Positions 53,874 through 62,950 of a stretch of 64,000 bases of DNA are shown one piece after another. Source of the stretch: CAILHX01 sp046155285 (GTDB taxonomy: Bacteria > Pseudomonadota > Gammaproteobacteria > Burkholderiales > Methylophilaceae); assembly GCA_046155285.1 (NCBI GenBank), contig JBJXEA010000022.1, positions 1 through 64,000 on the forward strand. The letters are read 5' to 3'. A program made the position numbers and the translations under genes. Within the stretch, counting starts at the first letter, position 1; every line of letters begins with the position of its first letter. The notes below the pieces were generated by a model. The model ran no database searches and was not told where the DNA came from. It saw only the letters and a list, made by a program, of their open reading frames with translations.

Positions 53874-53887
53874 TGCGGCTCTTTTTA

Positions 53888-53963
<76 letters not shown>

Positions 53964-54013
53964 AAAAAAGCTGAGGAGTAGCAGTAAATAGCGGTTTAAG
54001 TAGTTTTGCCTCT

Positions 54014-54089
54014 GTCCCCATCGTCTAGAGGCCTAGGACATCACCCTTTCACGGTGAGTACCGGGGTTCGAATCCCCGTGGGGACGCCA
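54014..54089 (+). tRNA. tRNA-Glu (TTC)
   Basis: 76 nt with CCA encoded. Acceptor GTCCCCA/TGGGGAC, anticodon loop CTTTCAC (anticodon TTC) on stem TCACC/GGTGA, T-arm CCGGGGTTCGAATCCCCG. Confidence 0.97.
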
Positions 54090-54097
54090 CACAAAGC

Positions 54098-54126
54098 AAA
54101 GGGTTGCTTGAGAAAGCAACCCTTTT
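54098..54126 (+). terminator. Hairpin after tRNA-Glu
   Basis: AAAGGGTTGCTT and AAGCAACCCTTT form a 12-bp stem with a 4-nt loop and a short T-run. It separates tRNA-Glu from tRNA-Asp. Confidence 0.7.
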
Positions 54127-54158
54127 AATTTGATTAACGTCAGCGTTAATACCACTGC

Positions 54159-54235
54159 GGAGTGGTAGTTCAGTTGGTTAGAATACCGGCCTGTCACGCC
54201 GGGGGTCGCGGGTTCGAGTCCCGTCCACTCCGCCA
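54159..54235 (+). tRNA. tRNA-Asp (GTC)
   Basis: 77 nt with CCA encoded. Acceptor GGAGTGG/CCACTCC, anticodon loop CTGTCAC (GTC) on stem CCGGC/GCCGG, T-arm GCGGGTTCGAGTCCCGT. Confidence 0.97.
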
Positions 54236-54243
54236 AAATACAA

Positions 54244-54268
54244 GTGCCCGCGCAAGCGGGCATTTTTT
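54244..54268 (+). terminator. Intrinsic terminator after tRNA-Asp
   Basis: TGCCCGC-GCAA-GCGGGCA followed by six Ts, a textbook rho-independent terminator closing the tRNA cluster. Confidence 0.92.
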
Positions 54269-54272
54269 ATGG

Positions 54273-54374
54273 GAAGTGGAGAAGGCTGCCTGAGCAGCTT
54301 TCGGCGAGATTCGAAGCGATTCGCCTACTGGCGAATCGGCGGCCTGCTGAATGTAGGCGAGTCCCGCCCACTTC
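54273..54374 (+). other. Cloverleaf-like structured element / tRNA-Asp 3'-end remnant
   Basis: GAAGTGG (54273-54279) pairs with CCACTTC (54368-54374) as a 7-bp closing stem. Inside are GCTGC-CTGA-GCAGC and the perfect CGATTCGCC-TACT-GGCGAATCG (54317-54338). The 3' end (GAGTCCCGCCCACTTCGCC) matches the tRNA-Asp 3' end at 17 of 19 bases. The standard T-loop and anticodon arm are lacking, so it is not a functional tRNA as read. It may be a degenerate tRNA, an integration remnant, or a structured RNA; on the minus strand it would also follow the mlaC-like gene. Confidence 0.4.
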
Positions 54375-54377
54375 GCC

Positions 54378-54998
54378 TTAATTATTTGCAGCTTTGTTTT
54401 CCTGATTCTTCTTTCTTAATGCGCTGGTGAGATTGGCTACGCCGCCCTGTTGCAATATGCCTTTGAAGTTTGATTTATAAGTTCTGCTCAAGCTCACCCC
54501 GCCCCATTCAATGTCATGCACCAGCCAGTTACCCGTAGTTTTCGCCACTTTAATTTCCACCATAGACGGGCCTTCGGTAGCGTCAACCACCTTACATTTA
54601 ACGATAGTTTCATTTTCATCGTTCGCTTCCAAAGGCAAGAAGATGACTTTTTCATCGCTAAATTGAGAAAGCGATTTGGAGAATATGTGCGCTAAAAAAG
54701 TACGGTATTCCTCAGCCAGCTCAGATTGCTCTTGAGACGATGCCAAGCCCCATTGATTCTCGCCTACTATCAGTCTTGCCATGCGAGAGAAATCGAAGTT
54801 CGGCAGAATCTTGGTATTCACTAACTCTTCTCTTCTTTTAACATCAAGTGCCAATGTTTTGTCGGCTGTGAGGGTAGAAAGAACCCCATCTACCGTCTTT
54901 TTAACAACCTCATCGGGTGGGGATGAATCCATGCTTTCTCCGTACACAGAACTCGCAGACAACAGCAAAATTGCTAGCAATAATCTCAATATCTTCAT
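54378..54998 (-). CDS. mlaC: MlaC/Tgt2-family periplasmic phospholipid-binding protein
   Basis: 206 aa with a signal peptide (about 1-20, SSVYG-ES). The mature part matches the MlaC/toluene-tolerance family: ILPNFDFSRMARLIVGENQW, EEYRTFLAHIFSKSL and GNWLVHDIEWGGVSLSRTYKSNF. MlaC shuttles phospholipids between the outer-membrane MlaA complex and the inner-membrane MlaFEDB. None of those partners is nearby, so this copy is an orphan or has a specialised partner. Confidence 0.85.
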   Translation of the reverse strand: MKILRLLLAILLLSASSVYGESMDSSPPDEVVKKTVDGVLSTLTADKTLALDVKRREELVNTKILPNFDFSRMARLIVGENQWGLASSQEQSELAEEYRTFLAHIFSKSLSQFSDEKVIFLPLEANDENETIVKCKVVDATEGPSMVEIKVAKTTGNWLVHDIEWGGVSLSRTYKSNFKGILQQGGVANLTSALRKKNQENKAANN

Positions 54999-55096
54999 TT
55001 CAAATCGCCGTCCTAAATGGGGTTGGTAAAAGCTTAAAGCCGTGTTTTAGTGTACAACAATCCAACTATTGAGAAAAGAGGCGTTCAACCAGCATT

Positions 55097-58000
55097 CTAA
55101 AGCGTTGTGAGCCGTTTTAACTTGGGTTTCATCCAGGCTTCAAAGTCATCCACAAAGGTATAGATCACTGGCACAAACAACAGGCTAAGCGCGGTGGAAG
55201 TAATCAGTCCGCCAATTACGACGATTGCCATAGGTTCGCGGAAAGCCGCACCTGTGCCTAGTCCCAGAACCACTGGTAACATGCCTGCGATCATGGCAAC
55301 CGTGGTCATCACGATGGGTTGGGCGCGTTGCTGGCAGGCTTCCATGATGGCGGTGTGGCGTGTGCTGCCAGCAAAGCGATGTTCGACGATGAAGTCCACC
55401 AATAAGATGCCATTTTTGCCGACGATGCCCATGAGCATTAGGATGCCGATCACCGCAGGTAAGGACAGCAAGGAGTTGGTGACGAGTAATGCCAGCAGTG
55501 CCCCGCCTATCGAAAGTGGTAGTGCAGTCATGATGGTGAGCGGCTGTAATATGGTGCGGAACAACAATACCAGCACGGCATAGACCAGTAGCACGCCCGC
55601 CAGCATGGCGGTGACGAAGGAATTGAACATCTCGGTGAGCAACTCAGCGTCGCCGGTATCAAAGCGTTTAATGCCGTAAGGTAGACTCTTCATGGTAGGT
55701 AATTGGGCAATCAACGCCATGGCCTGCCCCAGCGAAGCGCCATTCAGGTTGGCATCCAGCGCGATCTGGCGCTGCCTGTCGTAATGTTCAATACGTGTAG
55801 GTCCTGCGCCTAGTGTGATGTCGGCAACCGCAGACAGTGGCACCATGCCAGCTTCACCTTGCGCCGGCACTAATAATCGCCCAATCACGGCAGGATCTGC
55901 CTTGGCACTGGCATTGAGCAATACTCTGATTGGGATTTGCCGCTGTCCAGCATTGAATCTAGCCAAATTGGTGTTCAAATCTCCCAGCGTGGCAACCCGT
56001 ATGGTGTTGGCGATGGCCTCAGTGCTAACGCCCAGCTTCGCCGCTTGATCTTTGCGTGGGGTAACTACCAGCTCGGTGCTGGGCAAGGGAATGGTGGAGG
56101 ACACGTTGGTCAATTGCTTCATCTGGCGCATTTCACTTTCTAATTGCATCACCGTCTTCTGCAACAACGCACCATCGTTGCCGGCCAATAGCAGCGTCAC
56201 TTCTTTAATACCCTTTTCGTTCACAAAATGGACGCGGGCATTGGGAATTTGCGCCAAACGTGCTAACACCGATCGATCGAATTCTCTTACCTCCATATCA
56301 CGCTGCTTGCGTGGAATAAGCTGAATAGTCAGTCTGGCGCGGCGCACGTCGCCTTCCACGTTGGTGTCGCTATCCGCCCCGCCCACTAAAGCGTAGACCG
56401 TTTTGACTTGTGGTTGCTGCATCAATATGTCGGTGAGTTGTCTTACCACTTTATCGGTATCGGTCAATCGAGAACCTGGCGGTAATTCAACCTGTAACAA
56501 CGATTGCCCTTTGTCTTCTGCGGGTAAAAATCCGGTGGGAATAAAATTGATCATGGCGTAAGTCGCCAACAACACGCCCACCGCCGCTAACAGCATCGTT
56601 TTGCGGTAGCGCAAGGCCAGTTCTAGCAAGGCGCGATAGGTTGTAACCCAGCTTGGCAAATGCGCCTGAGTTTGCTGGTTGGGCTTGAGGAAATAAGCGG
56701 CCAACACTGGTGTAATAAGCCTTGCTACCACCAATGAAAACAGCGTGGCAACAGCCACGGTGAGGCCAAACTGAAAGAAATACTGCCCCACGGCGCTATG
56801 CATAAAGCTGACTGGCACAAACACTGCGACGATAACTAAAGTCGTCGCTACTACGGCCAGCCCGATTTCATCTGCAGCGTCCATCGCAGCGCGATAGGGA
56901 GTTTTGCCCATTTTGATGTGACGCGATATGTTTTCGATTTCCACGATGGCATCGTCCACCAAAATGCCGGAAACCAGGGACAAGGCCAACATGCTGACCA
57001 TATTGAGTGAAAACCCCAGCCAGTGCATGACAAAAAACGTGGGGATGACCGACAAGGGAATTTCCAGCGCGGTAATCCAAGTGGCACGCCAGTTACGCAG
57101 GAACAAAAACACCACTGCAGCCGCCAGCAGTGCGCCTTCTATGAAGGATAGCAGGGCTGAGTGATAGCTTTCTTTAGTGAACTGCACCAAAGATTGAATC
57201 TGGGTGAATTCCACCGCGGGGTTCGCCAATTTCAGTCCTGACAAAGCTTCCTCAACGCCCTTTTCCAGACTAACTTCACTGGCAGACTTAGTGCGATACA
57301 CAGCAAAAGCCACTACCGGCTGCTTGTTCAGCCAAGCCAATTGCCGCGCCTCATCCGTGGCATCGCGCACTACGCCCAAATCTTTCAAGCGCGCCGAACC
57401 TCCGGGTAAGGAGATAGATAAATTAGCCAAGGCATCCACTGTGCTAGCGCCGCCGACAGTGCGTATCAAGGTTTCCTGAGCGCCATTATCTATACGGCCA
57501 GCGGGGCCATCCAGTGCGGTTTGGCGTAATTGCTGGTTAATCGCTTCGGCAGTCACGCCATAAGCTTGCAAGCGCACCGGATCCAGCTCAATACGAATTT
57601 CCCTGTCCAAGCCGCCTTGGCGCTCAACTTTAGCCACGCCCTTCACCGCTAATAAAGCACGCACGACTTGGTCGTCAATGAACCAGGAGGTGTCTTCCAG
57701 CGAGTGCTGGGGTGCATTAACGGTATAGGTCAGCGTAGGCACTGCGTCCACATCAAAGCGCTGAATCTGCGGTTCTTCTATGTTTTGCGGCAACAAAGGA
57801 CGTATTTCTGCAATTTGGTCGCGCACTGCGGTTAGCGCTTGATTAAGGTTGGTACCAAGCTGAAATTCAATTTGCGTATTGGATACGCCATCGGTCACCG
57901 TAGACCAGCTATGTTTGATGTTACCCACGCTAGCGACTGCGGCTTCCACACGATTGGTAATTTGCAGCTCGATTTCACTGGGAGCCGCCCCCGCCATGTT

Positions 58001-58153
58001 GATGGTGATGCTGACAATAGGGATTTCTACATTGGGGAGATTGTTGATCGGCAACTTGGAATAGCTTGCCAAGCCCAGTAACAACAGTCCAATAAACACA
58101 ATGATGGGTGCTAAAGGGCGCTCTATCGCCCAGGATGAAATGCGTAAACTCAT
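55097..58153 (-). CDS. RND efflux transporter permease (HAE-type)
   Basis: 1018 aa, 12 membrane helices in the AcrB pattern: N-terminal ERPLAPIIVFIGLLLLGL, two large periplasmic domains, and the proton-relay pair in SGILVDDAIVEIENISRHIK. C-terminal GIVGKNGILLVDFIVE. Proton-driven export of drugs, dyes or solvents; the substrate cannot be inferred. The adaptor gene lies 15 nt upstream. No outer-membrane channel gene is adjacent, so a shared TolC-like channel is implied. Confidence 0.93.
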   Translation of the reverse strand: MSLRISSWAIERPLAPIIVFIGLLLLGLASYSKLPINNLPNVEIPIVSITINMAGAAPSEIELQITNRVEAAVASVGNIKHSWSTVTDGVSNTQIEFQLGTNLNQALTAVRDQIAEIRPLLPQNIEEPQIQRFDVDAVPTLTYTVNAPQHSLEDTSWFIDDQVVRALLAVKGVAKVERQGGLDREIRIELDPVRLQAYGVTAEAINQQLRQTALDGPAGRIDNGAQETLIRTVGGASTVDALANLSISLPGGSARLKDLGVVRDATDEARQLAWLNKQPVVAFAVYRTKSASEVSLEKGVEEALSGLKLANPAVEFTQIQSLVQFTKESYHSALLSFIEGALLAAAVVFLFLRNWRATWITALEIPLSVIPTFFVMHWLGFSLNMVSMLALSLVSGILVDDAIVEIENISRHIKMGKTPYRAAMDAADEIGLAVVATTLVIVAVFVPVSFMHSAVGQYFFQFGLTVAVATLFSLVVARLITPVLAAYFLKPNQQTQAHLPSWVTTYRALLELALRYRKTMLLAAVGVLLATYAMINFIPTGFLPAEDKGQSLLQVELPPGSRLTDTDKVVRQLTDILMQQPQVKTVYALVGGADSDTNVEGDVRRARLTIQLIPRKQRDMEVREFDRSVLARLAQIPNARVHFVNEKGIKEVTLLLAGNDGALLQKTVMQLESEMRQMKQLTNVSSTIPLPSTELVVTPRKDQAAKLGVSTEAIANTIRVATLGDLNTNLARFNAGQRQIPIRVLLNASAKADPAVIGRLLVPAQGEAGMVPLSAVADITLGAGPTRIEHYDRQRQIALDANLNGASLGQAMALIAQLPTMKSLPYGIKRFDTGDAELLTEMFNSFVTAMLAGVLLVYAVLVLLFRTILQPLTIMTALPLSIGGALLALLVTNSLLSLPAVIGILMLMGIVGKNGILLVDFIVEHRFAGSTRHTAIMEACQQRAQPIVMTTVAMIAGMLPVVLGLGTGAAFREPMAIVVIGGLITSTALSLLFVPVIYTFVDDFEAWMKPKLKRLTTL

Positions 58154-58168
58154 AGTGTGCTAGAACTC

Positions 58169-59317
58169 TTATGGATTGCTAGATTTACCTGCTGGCGCAA
58201 CACGCACCGTCTCACCATCATGCAAGAAGGCCACCGCGCCGGTCACGACTTGTGCGCCCTCTTGCAACCCTTGCACAATCTCTACCAAGCCATTGCCGCG
58301 CTCGCCCAGCTTGACGGGTGTTTTGACAGCTTTGCCCGCAACCACCACAAACACCGCTGCATTCGCACCATCAAAGCGGATAGCCGCATCTGGCAAATAG
58401 ATGGCTTTTTGTGCCTTGATATTGACGTGTACCTGCGCGAATTGGCCAAGAATCACATTCGGTGACTTATCAAAGCGCACACGCAGCTTGGCTACCTGAG
58501 ATTGGCGCTGCACTTGGTTGGCAGCGCGGCGCACCTTGCCTTTGTATACGGCATTATTCCCCACCACCTGTATATCCGCCGTCATGCCCGGCGTGAGCCG
58601 CGCGGCATCAGCACCGGAAACTTCAAGTTCAACTTCTAGCGCATCATCACGCAAAATCACAAACAATGGTTCTGTGCTTTGCCCCAACACCATCCCAACG
58701 TGGGCTTTGCGCGTGGTAATAGTGCCGGAAACCGGCGCTGTGATTGTGGCTTGTGCCATGCGTAAATCGGCCTCAGCTAACTGAGCATCAGCTAAGGCAA
58801 GATCCGCTTGCGCCATATTCACCGCTTGTTGCGCGGCTTTTGCATGCGTTTCAGCTACGCGTTCATTGGTCGCCTTCTGCTCAGGCGTGGCTTCGACAAA
58901 AGGGTTTGCTTTTTTGAGGTCAATTTTGGCCTGATTGTGCAGCGCCTGCGCCTCTTCTAGCGCCGCTTCCTGCTGCGCCAAAGCCGCCACTGCACGTTGA
59001 CGCACCGCTTGTTGCTGTGCACGTTGCAACTGCAACAACTTGGGGTCTATGATCGCCAGCACTGTCCCCGCACTCACTCGCCGGTCTTCATCTACCAATA
59101 CTTGCTGAATTTTGCCTTGCGCGACGTTGGCGTAAACCGAAATCTCCTCGCGCCCCACCACTGGACCGGAAAACGTCATGCTTCTTGGTGCGTTGCTACG
59201 TGCGGCGGTAATGGTAGAAACGGTGATGGCAGTAGTGGCAATTGGTGGCTCAGCGCCTGCGTTGATAGCTGAGGCCAAAACCAAGCCACCCACCAAGAGT
59301 CCGTAATTTTTATGCAT
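58169..59317 (-). CDS. RND efflux periplasmic adaptor subunit
   Basis: 382 aa membrane-fusion protein. Signal or anchor (about 1-20), lipoyl halves (VYANVAQGKIQQVLVDEDRRV and ATITAPVSGTITTRKAHVGMVL), alpha hairpin (Ala/Gln-rich, about 100-185), and a beta-barrel (LTPGMTADIQVVGNNAVYKG). It links the permease to an outer-membrane channel. First gene of the two-gene unit. Confidence 0.92.
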   Translation of the reverse strand: MHKNYGLLVGGLVLASAINAGAEPPIATTAITVSTITAARSNAPRSMTFSGPVVGREEISVYANVAQGKIQQVLVDEDRRVSAGTVLAIIDPKLLQLQRAQQQAVRQRAVAALAQQEAALEEAQALHNQAKIDLKKANPFVEATPEQKATNERVAETHAKAAQQAVNMAQADLALADAQLAEADLRMAQATITAPVSGTITTRKAHVGMVLGQSTEPLFVILRDDALEVELEVSGADAARLTPGMTADIQVVGNNAVYKGKVRRAANQVQRQSQVAKLRVRFDKSPNVILGQFAQVHVNIKAQKAIYLPDAAIRFDGANAAVFVVVAGKAVKTPVKLGERGNGLVEIVQGLQEGAQVVTGAVAFLHDGETVRVAPAGKSSNP

Positions 59318-59385
59318 AATAGTCTCTCTTAAAACAGATACTTAACAAACCAACTATAAAGTCAATTATTAAAAAACCTGATATA

Positions 59386-60507
59386 CTAATTCCGTATTAT
59401 AGATTCAAACCGCAGCGGAGAAATTGCTTTCAATAGATTCTGCGGCAAAGGTGTAGGTTCATTTTCTATGTCAGCCGCCAACACCTCGCCCATCAACAGG
59501 CCAGTCACCAAGCCGCGCGAGCTGTGTCCGGTATTCACATAAAGTCCTGGAAACCGAGCTGCCACTGCGCCCACCACCGGCAGATTGCTGGGGACGCTGC
59601 AACGGCAAGCCGCGCGGCCAGTGACGGATGCGGCGTTGAAGCTTTGATACAGCCTGGGCGATAGCTGTTGTAACAACTCTAAGTTCTCCAAGTGATCTTG
59701 TTCGCGCACATCCGTTTGAATGTCGCCATCCTGGTAACTCGACCCCACGGTGTGCAACCCCGCCCGCTGCGGCGCTACGAAGCCTTCGCCGCAGATCACC
59801 GTATTCAAACGCTGGCTGGCCGCTGTGGCTGACAAATAACTCACTTGACCACGCACCGAGCGCAACGGCAAGTGCGCCGTTTGCGCGAAACGGTTGCTCA
59901 ATGCTGCACCTGCCACAACCACCACTGGTGTGCTCGCCAGCAAACCACCCTCTCCCCACACTTGCCATTGCTCATTGCTGTGCTTTAGTTCGGTGATTTC
60001 GTGTTGCTGCACGGTGACATTGAGCGATTTAATCAACGCCTCGCATAAGGCTGGCGGGAATATCCAGCCGCCGCCTGGGAAGTAAAGCCCACTTGCTAAA
60101 ACCTCAACACCAGCAAGCTTGCTAGCCTGTTCTCGGCTCACTGCGTGTAGCAAATCTTCAGGCAAACCCAACTGCAGCAATGCCTGTTGGCGTGCGACTT
60201 CAGCCTCATTAAACGCCAATTGCAACACGCCAGATTGCCGCCAAGTGTCGTCTCCTTGCGGTAACAATTGTGGCAAGCGGCGCAGCGTGTAAAGATAACA
60301 AGCCAAAGTTAGTTCGCCCAACTCGCTCGGTTTAGGCGAAAGCCTTGCGTATAAAACGCCTTGGTGATTGCCAGAAGCCTCTGCCGCCAGCTTGGAATGG
60401 CGCTCGATAAGAGTTACTCGCCAGCCTCGATTAGCCAAACTATGAGCAGTTGCCGTGCCCGCAATGCCACCGCCAATCACGATAGCGTGCTTTTTTGCTT
60501 CTTTCAT
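59386..60507 (-). CDS. mnmC2: Free-standing MnmC2-type FAD oxidoreductase
   Basis: 373 aa. FAD motif VIGGGIAGTATAHSLANRGW, then AAEASGNHQGVLYARLSPKPS, which is characteristic of the C-terminal domain of MnmC, and the C-terminal NTGHSSRGLVTGLLMGEVLA. MnmC2 removes the carboxymethyl group from cmnm5s2U at tRNA wobble position 34. The fused methyltransferase domain (MnmC1) of the E. coli protein is absent; it may be encoded elsewhere. Overlaps the EamA gene by 4 nt. Confidence 0.85.
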   Translation of the reverse strand: MKEAKKHAIVIGGGIAGTATAHSLANRGWRVTLIERHSKLAAEASGNHQGVLYARLSPKPSELGELTLACYLYTLRRLPQLLPQGDDTWRQSGVLQLAFNEAEVARQQALLQLGLPEDLLHAVSREQASKLAGVEVLASGLYFPGGGWIFPPALCEALIKSLNVTVQQHEITELKHSNEQWQVWGEGGLLASTPVVVVAGAALSNRFAQTAHLPLRSVRGQVSYLSATAASQRLNTVICGEGFVAPQRAGLHTVGSSYQDGDIQTDVREQDHLENLELLQQLSPRLYQSFNAASVTGRAACRCSVPSNLPVVGAVAARFPGLYVNTGHSSRGLVTGLLMGEVLAADIENEPTPLPQNLLKAISPLRFESIIRN

Positions 60508-61388
60508 TGAGACGCTCTGCTGGCCTCAATCAGCGCAGCGCAAATGATCATGGTGCCGCCTATCCATTCGCGCAGAGACATCACCTCACCCACCAAAACA
60601 TACGAGGAAATTGCACCTACCACCAACTCGAACATGAAGATAATCGCCGCGCGGTTAGGTGCAATGTGGGCAAGGCCGAACTGCACCAGTAAGATGAGCA
60701 AAAATACCGCTACACCCACGCCCAATATCCAGCTCCAATTGACCAGATTGATACTGGACAGACTTACCCAAGAGGTTGTTTCTACACTCATAAAAGCTAG
60801 GCAAATCAAACACACGCCCAGCCATACCGAGAACGATTTGGCGGTTATTGACAAATGTGCGGCACGGCGCGTCAATACATTGCTTAGGGCAAAACTAAAA
60901 CCAGCGGAAAGCGACAACCATTCGGAATAATTTTGCGGCAAAGGCAACTTATCCATGCCCTGCCAGAGCATGGTGAGCATGCCCACCAGCGCCAATGACA
61001 TTAGCAATAACTCTTGTTTGTCGGTTTTTTCATCCAACAGCAGAAAGCTGAGCAACAATGTCCAGATTGGCGCCAAGTAGAACAGCAACAACACGCGCAT
61101 CACCTCACCTTGCAACACGGCTAATATGTAACTCACGTTCGCCCAGCCCGCAGACAAGCCTATCCCCAAAGCGATGAGCGAAAATGTACGTTCTCGCCAC
61201 AATTGCCGTCCACAAAACACTATGCCCAACATCAAGGCAAAGCCATAAGTCAAAAAATTAGACTGAATGCCAACAATGCCCGCTTCAGCCAATAGACGAT
61301 ATGGATACCAGACAGTACCCCAGACGACTGCGCCAAATAACAAGCCACTCGTTGCCAAAGATTTTTGTTTTGATGCGCTAATGCTCAA
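60504..61388 (-). CDS. EamA/DMT-type transporter
   Basis: 294 aa with about ten membrane helices in two EamA halves (LLFGAVVWGTVWYPYRLLAE … FYLAPIWTLLLSFLLLDEK; and SNVLTRRAAHLS … FMFELVVGAISSYVLVGE). Exporter of small metabolites or amino acids by family; substrate unknown. The start is TTG 61388 with AGGAG 9 nt upstream. The dapC start is 14 nt away on the other strand. Confidence 0.87.
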   Translation of the reverse strand: MSISASKQKSLATSGLLFGAVVWGTVWYPYRLLAEAGIVGIQSNFLTYGFALMLGIVFCGRQLWRERTFSLIALGIGLSAGWANVSYILAVLQGEVMRVLLLFYLAPIWTLLLSFLLLDEKTDKQELLLMSLALVGMLTMLWQGMDKLPLPQNYSEWLSLSAGFSFALSNVLTRRAAHLSITAKSFSVWLGVCLICLAFMSVETTSWVSLSSINLVNWSWILGVGVAVFLLILLVQFGLAHIAPNRAAIIFMFELVVGAISSYVLVGEVMSLREWIGGTMIICAALIEASRASQ

Positions 61389-61390
61389 TT

Positions 61391-61396
61391 TATAAT
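61391..61396 (+). promoter_or_regulatory. -10 element of a possibly leaderless dapC promoter
   Basis: Perfect TATAAT ends 6 nt before the dapC ATG, so the predicted start falls on the A of ATG 61403. The -35 is weak: TTGATG (61370-61375) at 15-nt spacing or TTTTGA at 17. Confidence 0.4.
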
Positions 61397-61402
61397 GCTC
61401 CT

Positions 61403-62578
61403 ATGAATCCAAACCTGAATGCCCTGCACCCTTACCCATTTCAAAAACTACGTGAGCTGTTTGCGGGTATCACGCCCAATCCAGCCTACAAGCCGGTGAA
61501 TCTATCTATAGGCGAACCCAAACACGCTACGCCAGATTTCATCAAAGCCGCGTTGACGGCTAATCTGGGCGGATTATCGAATTATCCCACGACTTTGGGC
61601 AGCACCGAGCTACGTCAGGCGATTTCTGGTTGGTTGGTGCGTCGCTACGTCATTCCCGCGCTGAATCTGGAAACGCAGGTTATCCCCGTCAATGGCAGCC
61701 GCGAGGCGTTGTTTTCCTTTGCCCAAGCGGTGATAGACCAAGATAAAGTCAATCCGGTGGTCATCAGCCCCAACCCGTTTTATCAGATTTACGAAGGTGC
61801 CGCGCTGCTAGCGGGTGCCGAGCCTTATTATCTCAACACCCTGCCTGAGAATGACTATCGCATGGATTACAGCAGTGTGCCAGAAGCCGTGTGGAAACGC
61901 GTGCAACTGCTCTACGTCTGCTCGCCGGGCAATCCTACGGGAAAAGTGATGAATTTGGACGACTGGCGCGAAGTTTATGCGCTGGCGGATAAGTATGGTT
62001 TTGTGGTGGCCTCGGACGAGTGTTACTCGGAGATTTATTTCGACGAAGGTCAAGCTCCAATCGGGGCACTGCAAGCCGCACACCAGCTTGGACGCGGCTT
62101 TGAGCGCGTTGTCATGTTCAGCTCACTCTCCAAACGCTCCAATGTGCCGGGCATGCGCTCCGGCTTTGTCGCAGGTGATGCGAAAATATTGGAGAAGTTT
62201 CTGCTCTACCGCACCTACCACGGCTGTGCCATGAATCCCGCCGTGCAAGCCGCCAGCGCCGCAGCGTGGAACGACGAAGCGCACGTCATAGAAAATCGCC
62301 GCCTATACGCCGAGAAATTCCGCGCCGTGACACCGCTGTTGCAAAAGGTGATGCAAGTGGAAGTGCCGGATGCCGCGTTCTATTTATGGGGACGCGTGCA
62401 AGGCTCAGACACTGAATTCGCCCGCAAGCTCTATGAGCAAGCCAATGTAACAGTGCTACCCGGCAGTTATTTGGCGCGAGAAGCGCATGGCGTGAACCCT
62501 GGAGCTGGGTTTGTAAGGCTTGCGCTGGTGGCTTCGCTGGAAGAGTGTTTGGATGCGGCAGAGCGCATGAGCGTTTAG
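61403..62578 (+). CDS. dapC: Succinyldiaminopimelate transaminase
   Basis: PLP aminotransferase of lysine and diaminopimelate synthesis. N-terminal LHPYPFQKLRELFAGI and VNLSIGEPKH, Asn in SPGNPTGKVM, PLP lysine in FSSLSKRSNVPGMRSGF, Arg in PGAGFVRLALV. 391 aa, normal. No ribosome site is visible before the ATG. Confidence 0.92.
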   Translation: MNPNLNALHPYPFQKLRELFAGITPNPAYKPVNLSIGEPKHATPDFIKAALTANLGGLSNYPTTLGSTELRQAISGWLVRRYVIPALNLETQVIPVNGSREALFSFAQAVIDQDKVNPVVISPNPFYQIYEGAALLAGAEPYYLNTLPENDYRMDYSSVPEAVWKRVQLLYVCSPGNPTGKVMNLDDWREVYALADKYGFVVASDECYSEIYFDEGQAPIGALQAAHQLGRGFERVVMFSSLSKRSNVPGMRSGFVAGDAKILEKFLLYRTYHGCAMNPAVQAASAAAWNDEAHVIENRRLYAEKFRAVTPLLQKVMQVEVPDAAFYLWGRVQGSDTEFARKLYEQANVTVLPGSYLAREAHGVNPGAGFVRLALVASLEECLDAAERMSV

Positions 62579-62582
62579 AGTT

Positions 62583-62819
62583 ATGGGTATTTGGAAGAAA
62601 CTTTTAGTTACAGTAATTAGCTTACTAATTGCGCTGATTGTTGATTGGATAATTATTAAGTTGTTAGTTATGTGGCGTGTAAATTACACAGGATTAACGG
62701 ACTCATTTGATGATTTCGGGTTTAGCATGCTGGTAACTCCATTTTTCGCATTATTTTTTCTGGTGCTGTATCCAATTGTGCAAGTAATGCTTTGGAGATG
62801 CTTTATAAAACGAGAATAG
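62583..62819 (+). CDS. Hypothetical small membrane protein
   Basis: 78 aa with two long hydrophobic stretches (LLVTVISLLIALIVDWIIIKLLVMW; MLVTPFFALFFLVLYPIVQVML) and a positively charged end. Starts 5 nt after dapC. AT-richer than its neighbours. No family recognised. Confidence 0.5.
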   Translation: MGIWKKLLVTVISLLIALIVDWIIIKLLVMWRVNYTGLTDSFDDFGFSMLVTPFFALFFLVLYPIVQVMLWRCFIKRE

Positions 62820-62822
62820 CTC

Positions 62823-62950
62823 ATGCCGTTACTTATTGCGCCCTACACAATCTAGTAGCGAGCGTAGCCCGTAAGTAGCGAAGCGGATTACGGGGAGGTT
62901 AACTCCCGTCAGAACACTTGCTTATTGCGCCCCACACAATCTAACGGCAT
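62823..62950. repeat. Composite intergenic repeat with direct and inverted parts
   Basis: Bounded by ATGCCGTTA (62823-62831) and its inverse TAACGGCAT (62942-62950). Next to them lie near-identical 23-bp direct repeats CTTATTGCGCC.. ACACAATCTA (62832-62854 and 62921-62943, 22 of 23 identical). Between these, CCCGTAA and TTACGGG are inverted, and GGGAG-GTTAA-CTCCC forms a hairpin. The core GTAGCCCG…AGCGAAGCGGATTACGGGG belongs to a common class of dispersed bacterial palindromes. It fills the gap before hicB. Confidence 0.8.

Noticed and set aside
54273..54374. Functional class II or selenocysteine tRNA
   Set aside because: There is no standard T-loop, D-loop or anticodon arm on either strand.
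62823..62950. Insertion sequence
   Set aside because: There is no transposase frame in 128 bp; it is a non-coding repeat.
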